64,000 nucleotides of DNA, from contig DATBKZ010000048.1 of NCBI GenBank assembly GCA_036555615.1, positions 1-64,000 on the forward strand, read 5' to 3'. The notes beneath the pieces are model-generated. The model was not told the origin of the DNA and searched no databases. It worked only from the letters and a program-made list of their open reading frames with translations. The stretch is from SG8-41 sp036555615 (GTDB lineage: Bacteria > Pseudomonadota > Gammaproteobacteria > Burkholderiales > SG8-41). This document shows positions 59,868 to 64,000 of the stretch, in pieces. How positions within the stretch are numbered: position 1 is the first letter of the stretch; every line of letters starts with the position of its first letter. The translations under genes and the position numbers were made by a program.

Positions 59868-62625
59868 GTTCGCGCAACCGGCATGGCTTGCGCTCATCGC
59901 GGTGGCGGTGCTGCTCGTCGCCCTCACGGTCCGGCGCGCGGGGCGCACGCGCTTCAGACCGGTTTTCGCCGGCGCGCTGCGGATCCTGGCCCTCGCTGCG
60001 CTGGTGGTCGCGCTCGCGGGGCCGCTCGCCGGCTCCGGATCGCGTCATGCCGACGTGGTTTTCGCGCTCGACGTTTCCAGCAGCATCCCGCGGGAGTCCA
60101 TAGCCGAGGCGCTGGATCTCCTCAATCGCGCCAGGGAATCCCCGGCGCGGATCGGGCTGGTCGTGTTCGGCGCCGACGCCGCCGTGGAATCGCTCGTGCG
60201 CAGCGGCGGCGAGCCGTTACGCGAGATCACGGCCCATGTGGAGCGCGCAGGCACTGATATCGGGCGCGCCATCCAGGTGGCTATTGGTGCGTTTCCGGCG
60301 GCGGTGCAGCGGCGCATCGTGCTGCTCAGCGACGGCCGCGAGAACCTGGGCGATGCGCGCTCGGCAGCCGCGGTAGCGCGATCCCTAGGGGTCGAGATCG
60401 ACGCCGTGGCGCTCGAGAGGTCCTCGGCTCAGAAGGAGATCTACGTTCAGGGCGTGACGGTTCCGCCCCGGGTGCGCCTGCGCGAGCCCTTCAACGTGCA
60501 GGCGGTGGTGCACAGCAGCGAATCCACCCGCGCCCAGCTGGCGTTCATGCGCAACGGCGTGCTGCTGCGCGAATTCACGATCGAGCTCGAGCCGGGCCTG
60601 AACGCCTTCTCCCTGGTGGAGCAGGCAGACGCGCCGGGGCTGCAGTTGTACGAGGCCATCGTCAACAGCGACGCCGACAGCGAGCCGGCGAATAACCGCT
60701 ACCAGACTTTCGTGCAGGTCGCGGGCGCGTCGAGGGTGCTGCACGTGGTGGACGACCCTCACGCCGGTCGATACGTGAGCGCGGCATTGAGGGCCCAGGG
60801 CCTGGGGGTGGACGAGGTGTCCGCCGGCGCGCTGCCCGCGAACCTGCACGAGCTGGTCGACTACGACCTGGTGATCCTCAACAACGTCTCCGGTCTCGAC
60901 CTGTCCCTCGCCAAGATGGCGCTGCTCGAGTACTACGTGCGCGACGCGGGAGGCGGCGTGGTGATGATCGGCGGCGACCGGAGCTACGGCGCCGGCGGCT
61001 ACCACGGCACCCCGGTGGAGCAGCTCCTGCCGGTCACCATGGACGTCAAGACCGAGATCAGGATCCCGAGCCTGTCGGTCGTCTTCGTGCTGGACCGCTC
61101 CGGCAGCATGGGCACCAAGGCCCGGGACGAGGAGAAGCTCACGATCGCCAAGCGCGCCGCCCTGTCATCCATCGAGCTGCTGAAGCCGCTCGACCGGGTG
61201 GGTGTCCTGGCCTTCGACAGCGGCCGTGACTGGGTGGTGCCCATGACCGAGGCGGGCGTGCGCCGGCCGATCGCGGAGAGGCTCCGCGATCTGAAGGTGG
61301 GCGGCGGCACCGACCTCTATCCCGCCCTCGAGGAGGCGCACCGCGTCATGCGCAGGGAGCAGGCAAAGGTGAAGCACCTGATCGTGCTCTCCGACGGCCT
61401 CACCGAGGGCGGGAAGAACTTCGATCGCCTCGCCGCGCGCATCGCTGCCGACGGCATCACCCTGTCCACCGTGGCGATGGGCGCCGACGCGGACCGCGCG
61501 TTGATGGCAAGACTTGCCGCGCTCGGCAAGGGGCGCTACTACCACGCCGACGACCCCCGCAATGTGCCGCGCATCTTTACGAGCGAGACCATGACGATCA
61601 TGCGGGACCTGGTCGTGGAGGGGGACATCCGGCCGCGACGGGGCCATGTGGGTGAGCCGATCGCGGGCTTCGGTGCGGAAGCGTTTCCGGCCCTCGGAGG
61701 CTACCTGCGCACTTATCCCAAGCCCGCCGCCCAGGTCCTGCTCGCCGGCCGCGGCGAGGATCCCCTGCTGGTGTCGTGGCGCTACGGCCTGGGCAAGGCG
61801 GTAGCGTTCACCTCGGACCTCTCGGGGCGCTGGGGCAGGAGGTGGGTTGAGTGGCCGGCCTTCGGGCGCTTCGTCTCCCAGACGGCCCGCTGGACCATGC
61901 GTCGCAGCGGCGTCGGATCGTTCGTGCCGCAATTCCGGTGGCGGGGTCAGCATGGCGAGATGAGCGTGGACGTGCTGGACCGGGACGATCGCTTCGTCAA
62001 CGGTCTCAAGCTGGAAGCCACGCTCGTGGATCCGTCCCGGCTCTCCCGGCGCGTCGAGCTCGAGCAGATCGCTCCGGGCCGCTACCACGGTGAATTTCCG
62101 GTGCCCCGTGCCGGGCGCTATGCCATCACCCTCACCGGGCGTGACGGGGAAATTCAGGTCGGCCCCACGACGTTCGGACTGGCCGTTCCGTACTCCTCGG
62201 AGTATCTGGACCTGGGCGTCGATCAACGGCTGTTGCGCGATATCGCCGGCATCACGGGCGGACGCCTGCTTCCGCTTTCCAGCGCCGGCCTGAGCGCCGT
62301 CACAGCGCCCTCGCCGCAAGCGTCCGGCCCGCTCTCGCGGGTCTGGTGGCCGTTCCTCCTGGCGGCCCTGTTACTGGTGGTGGCCGAGGTGGCGGTGCGC
62401 TGGGTGACGTTGCCCGAAGCCTGGCGCGCGCGCTGGGCGAGGTGGCGCGGCGCGCGCGGGGAGACCGGGGCGCCGGAACGCGAGTACAGCTCGCTCAGCG
62501 CCGCCATTGCCCGGGAACGAGCAAGGCACCTGGCAGCCATGCGCGATGGGATTTACCTCAATGCCGACGATCCCGCCGCGCGTGCGCGACTCTATCTGGC
62601 GGCCGGCCGCAGCCGCGCTCGTTGA
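59860..62625 (+). CDS. Large membrane protein with two VWA domains and a GATase-like domain
   Basis: 921 residues from the ATG behind GGGGGA. Order: two N-terminal helices (LALIAVAVLLVALTV, LRILALAALVVALAGPLAG), first VWA domain with metal site D71-x-S73-x-S75 (DVSSSIP), a beta domain (about 200-290), a glutamine-amidotransferase-like region (RVLHVVDDPHAGRYVSAAL to YDLVILNNVSGLD), a second VWA domain with D412-x-S-x-S (DRSGSMG) and GGGTDLYPAL, then beta domains and a C-terminal helix near 828-850. Both metal sites are intact. It is the largest component of the cluster and its likely ligand-binding face. Confidence 0.88.
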   Translation: MPEFAQPAWLALIAVAVLLVALTVRRAGRTRFRPVFAGALRILALAALVVALAGPLAGSGSRHADVVFALDVSSSIPRESIAEALDLLNRARESPARIGLVVFGADAAVESLVRSGGEPLREITAHVERAGTDIGRAIQVAIGAFPAAVQRRIVLLSDGRENLGDARSAAAVARSLGVEIDAVALERSSAQKEIYVQGVTVPPRVRLREPFNVQAVVHSSESTRAQLAFMRNGVLLREFTIELEPGLNAFSLVEQADAPGLQLYEAIVNSDADSEPANNRYQTFVQVAGASRVLHVVDDPHAGRYVSAALRAQGLGVDEVSAGALPANLHELVDYDLVILNNVSGLDLSLAKMALLEYYVRDAGGGVVMIGGDRSYGAGGYHGTPVEQLLPVTMDVKTEIRIPSLSVVFVLDRSGSMGTKARDEEKLTIAKRAALSSIELLKPLDRVGVLAFDSGRDWVVPMTEAGVRRPIAERLRDLKVGGGTDLYPALEEAHRVMRREQAKVKHLIVLSDGLTEGGKNFDRLAARIAADGITLSTVAMGADADRALMARLAALGKGRYYHADDPRNVPRIFTSETMTIMRDLVVEGDIRPRRGHVGEPIAGFGAEAFPALGGYLRTYPKPAAQVLLAGRGEDPLLVSWRYGLGKAVAFTSDLSGRWGRRWVEWPAFGRFVSQTARWTMRRSGVGSFVPQFRWRGQHGEMSVDVLDRDDRFVNGLKLEATLVDPSRLSRRVELEQIAPGRYHGEFPVPRAGRYAITLTGRDGEIQVGPTTFGLAVPYSSEYLDLGVDQRLLRDIAGITGGRLLPLSSAGLSAVTAPSPQASGPLSRVWWPFLLAALLLVVAEVAVRWVTLPEAWRARWARWRGARGETGAPEREYSSLSAAIARERARHLAAMRDGIYLNADDPAARARLYLAAGRSRAR

Positions 62626-62882
62626 GCGCGGCGCAGCGCGGGTCCTACCCGCGCAACTCACCACACCCGCGGGCCGGGTGGCAGGGCGGTTGGGATCTGG
62701 TTCCAGATTTCCGGTACTGGTACTGGCTGTCCAAGGGAGTTGTCCTGATCAATTGACCAGGTGGGCGGGGAAATCCGGAGAAGATCACGACCGCTCTGAC
62801 AGGACCCGGCCCGCGGAATATGCAACCCTCACGATGAACGGTCGGAGGCGAAGGGCGAACGACCGGGTTCTTGAGGCAGGTT
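62626..62882. other. Gap between the MoxR-VWA cluster and the ABC transporter operon
   Basis: About 257 bases. It begins with a 7-bp hairpin GCGCGGG/CCCGCGC (62636-62654), a plausible transcript end for the MoxR cluster, though without a T run. The remainder shows duplicated words (CCGGTACTGG) and no gene. Confidence 0.45.
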
Positions 62883-63854
62883 CTAGTAGAGGTGGCACGC
62901 CACCATGTGGCCGCGCGAGATCTCCTTTTCCACCGGCACGACCCTGGAGCACTCGGGCCTGACGAACGGGCAGCGCGGGTGGAAGCGGCATCCACTGGGC
63001 GGATTGATGGGCGACGGGACCTCTCCGGTCAGGATGATCTCCTCGCGCGTCTCGTCCGGGTGATCCGGCAGAGCTGCTGAAAACAGCGCCTTCGTATAGG
63101 GATGCGCCGGATTGCTGAAGAGGTCCTTCGTCCTCGCCTTCTCGACGATTTTGCCGAGGTACATGACCGCGACCTCGCCCGCCATGTAGCGGGTCGTCGC
63201 CAGGTGATGGGCGATGAGGAGATAGCTCACGTTGTACTGGCTCTGGAGATCCACCAGCAGGTTCATGATCTGCGCCCGGATCGAAACGTCGAGGGCCGAG
63301 ACCGGCTCGTCCAGGATGATGACCTTGGGCTTCGACACGAGCGCGCTTGCCACGGCGATGCGCTGGCGCTGCCCGCCGCTGAACTCGTGGGGGTAGAGGT
63401 TGGCCTGCTGCGGGCGCAGGCCCACCGACGCCAGCACCTCCTGGACGCGATCCTTCACCTCCTGATCGGAAACCGTCTGATTGACGACGAGCGGCTCGGC
63501 CACGATGTCCCGCACGCGCATGCGGGGGCTGAGAGAGGACCAGGGGTCCTGGAACACCGCCTGCACCATCGTGCGGTAATGCCTCAGGTCATCGCCGCTC
63601 AACGCATGCACATTCTTGCCCTCGGCAAGAACTTCCCCGGACGTCGGCTCTTCCAGGCGCAGCACGAGCTTTGCGGTCGTCGTCTTGCCGCAGCCGGACT
63701 CGCCGACGAGCGCCAGCGTCTCGCCCTGGGGGATCGAGAAGCTGATGCCGTCCACGGCCTGCACCCAGCCGATGACTTTCGTCCACAGGACACCCTTGGT
63801 GACGGGAAAGTGCTTCTTCAGCGCCCTCGCCTCGAGGACCGGCGCAGCCGTCAT
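62883..63854 (-). CDS. Oligopeptide/dipeptide ABC transporter ATP-binding protein (DppF-like)
   Basis: 323 residues from the ATG overlapping the upstream stop (ATGA). Walker A is GESGCGKTT at 51-59, the ABC signature is FSGGQRQR, Walker B is VIILDEPVSALD, and the H-loop is LLIAHHLATTRYM. The C-terminal oligopeptide-transporter extension with its cysteine pattern is present (GCRFHPRCPFVRPECSRV). It powers peptide or glycoside import together with the DppD-like partner upstream. Promoter and permeases lie outside the window. Confidence 0.95.
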   Translation of the reverse strand: MTAAPVLEARALKKHFPVTKGVLWTKVIGWVQAVDGISFSIPQGETLALVGESGCGKTTTAKLVLRLEEPTSGEVLAEGKNVHALSGDDLRHYRTMVQAVFQDPWSSLSPRMRVRDIVAEPLVVNQTVSDQEVKDRVQEVLASVGLRPQQANLYPHEFSGGQRQRIAVASALVSKPKVIILDEPVSALDVSIRAQIMNLLVDLQSQYNVSYLLIAHHLATTRYMAGEVAVMYLGKIVEKARTKDLFSNPAHPYTKALFSAALPDHPDETREEIILTGEVPSPINPPSGCRFHPRCPFVRPECSRVVPVEKEISRGHMVACHLY

Positions 63855-64000
63855 ACGCGACCCGCTTTCCAGCAGCTTGCGACGTGATCCTTGCCGACGG
63901 TGGCCTGGCGGGGATACTCGCGCTGGCAACGGTCATCGGCGTGGGGACACCGGGGAGCAAACCGGCATCCCTCGGGCAGGTCCCACAGCGCGGGAGGCTG
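63851..64000 (-). CDS. Oligopeptide/dipeptide ABC transporter ATP-binding protein (DppD-like), C-terminal fragment
   Basis: Only the last 49 residues are inside the window. They carry the typical C-terminal cysteine pattern of the oligopeptide ATPase extension (EGCRFAPRCPHADDRCQREY, then HVASCWKAGRV). The TGA stop overlaps the ATG of the DppF-like gene. The nucleotide-binding core lies beyond base 64000. Confidence 0.9.
   Translation of the reverse strand, partial: QPPALWDLPEGCRFAPRCPHADDRCQREYPRQATVGKDHVASCWKAGRV

Overview
The window is a gene-dense, GC-rich stretch of a bacterial chromosome. Two Bug/TctC-type tripartite tricarboxylate transporter binding proteins, a glcDEF glycolate oxidase, a TAXI-TRAP transporter, a two-subunit molybdenum hydroxylase and an NnrU protein together suggest a metabolically versatile betaproteobacterium, probably Burkholderiales-like and possibly uncultured. 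That placement is inferred from gene content only. No rRNA, tRNA, CRISPR array, integrase, transposase gene or prophage was recognised.

Layout. 1-2581: the 3' part of a pabB-pabC fusion and an ammonium transporter. 2943-3836: a secreted metallo-beta-lactamase-fold hydrolase, converging on a MoxR ATPase plus VWA pair (3879-5909) of the CoxD/CoxE type. 6027-10742: MFS transporter and mocA, divergent from a two-gene molybdenum hydroxylase. 10804-20134: a glyoxylate/glycolate region (hydroxypyruvate isomerase, TAXI-TRAP transporter, tartronate semialdehyde reductase, glcDEF), with two small conserved genes inside it. 20121-21443: an apparently solitary DNA methyltransferase behind a compact nest of inverted repeats. 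21496-26168 (minus): a ThDP-dependent enzyme, two SMP-30/gluconolactonase-like proteins, a YbhB-like protein and a peroxiredoxin.

26320-35175: a CoA-thioester catabolic cluster, all on the plus strand: OB-fold protein, Cys-less thiolase-like protein, MaoC hydratase, SDR, enoyl-CoA hydratase, GST, alpha/beta hydrolase, ADP-forming acyl-CoA ligase and a Bug binding protein. The thiolase/OB-fold pair resembles the Ltp2/ChsH2 retro-aldolase pair of steroid side-chain degradation. 35176-40476 (minus): NnrU, RimI-like acetyltransferase, MsrB, MetE-like protein, GlcG-like protein, alpha/beta hydrolase and CBS protein. 40593-50681: unknown membrane proteins, a flavin monooxygenase, a cupin, an LCAT-like lipase, a DUF2339 protein, succinate-semialdehyde dehydrogenase, a TauD-like dioxygenase and a second Bug protein.

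50776-62625: a D-2-hydroxyacid dehydrogenase runs by a 4-base overlap into seven tightly packed genes: two uncharacterised membrane proteins, a helical DUF4175-like protein, MoxR, DUF58, a BatA-like VWA protein and a 921-residue double-VWA protein. This is the strongest candidate for a poorly described system: an AAA+ chaperone-like ATPase coupled to an envelope complex with four predicted metal-binding VWA domains. The window closes with the start of an oligopeptide ABC transporter operon on the minus strand.

Dispersed palindromic repeats lie between genes and in places inside them: a REP-like element at 10766, 25641 and 34133, GC-rich hairpins, a 24-bp inverted repeat and a 7-bp tandem array. 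One REP pair forms the 5' coding end of a Bug gene.
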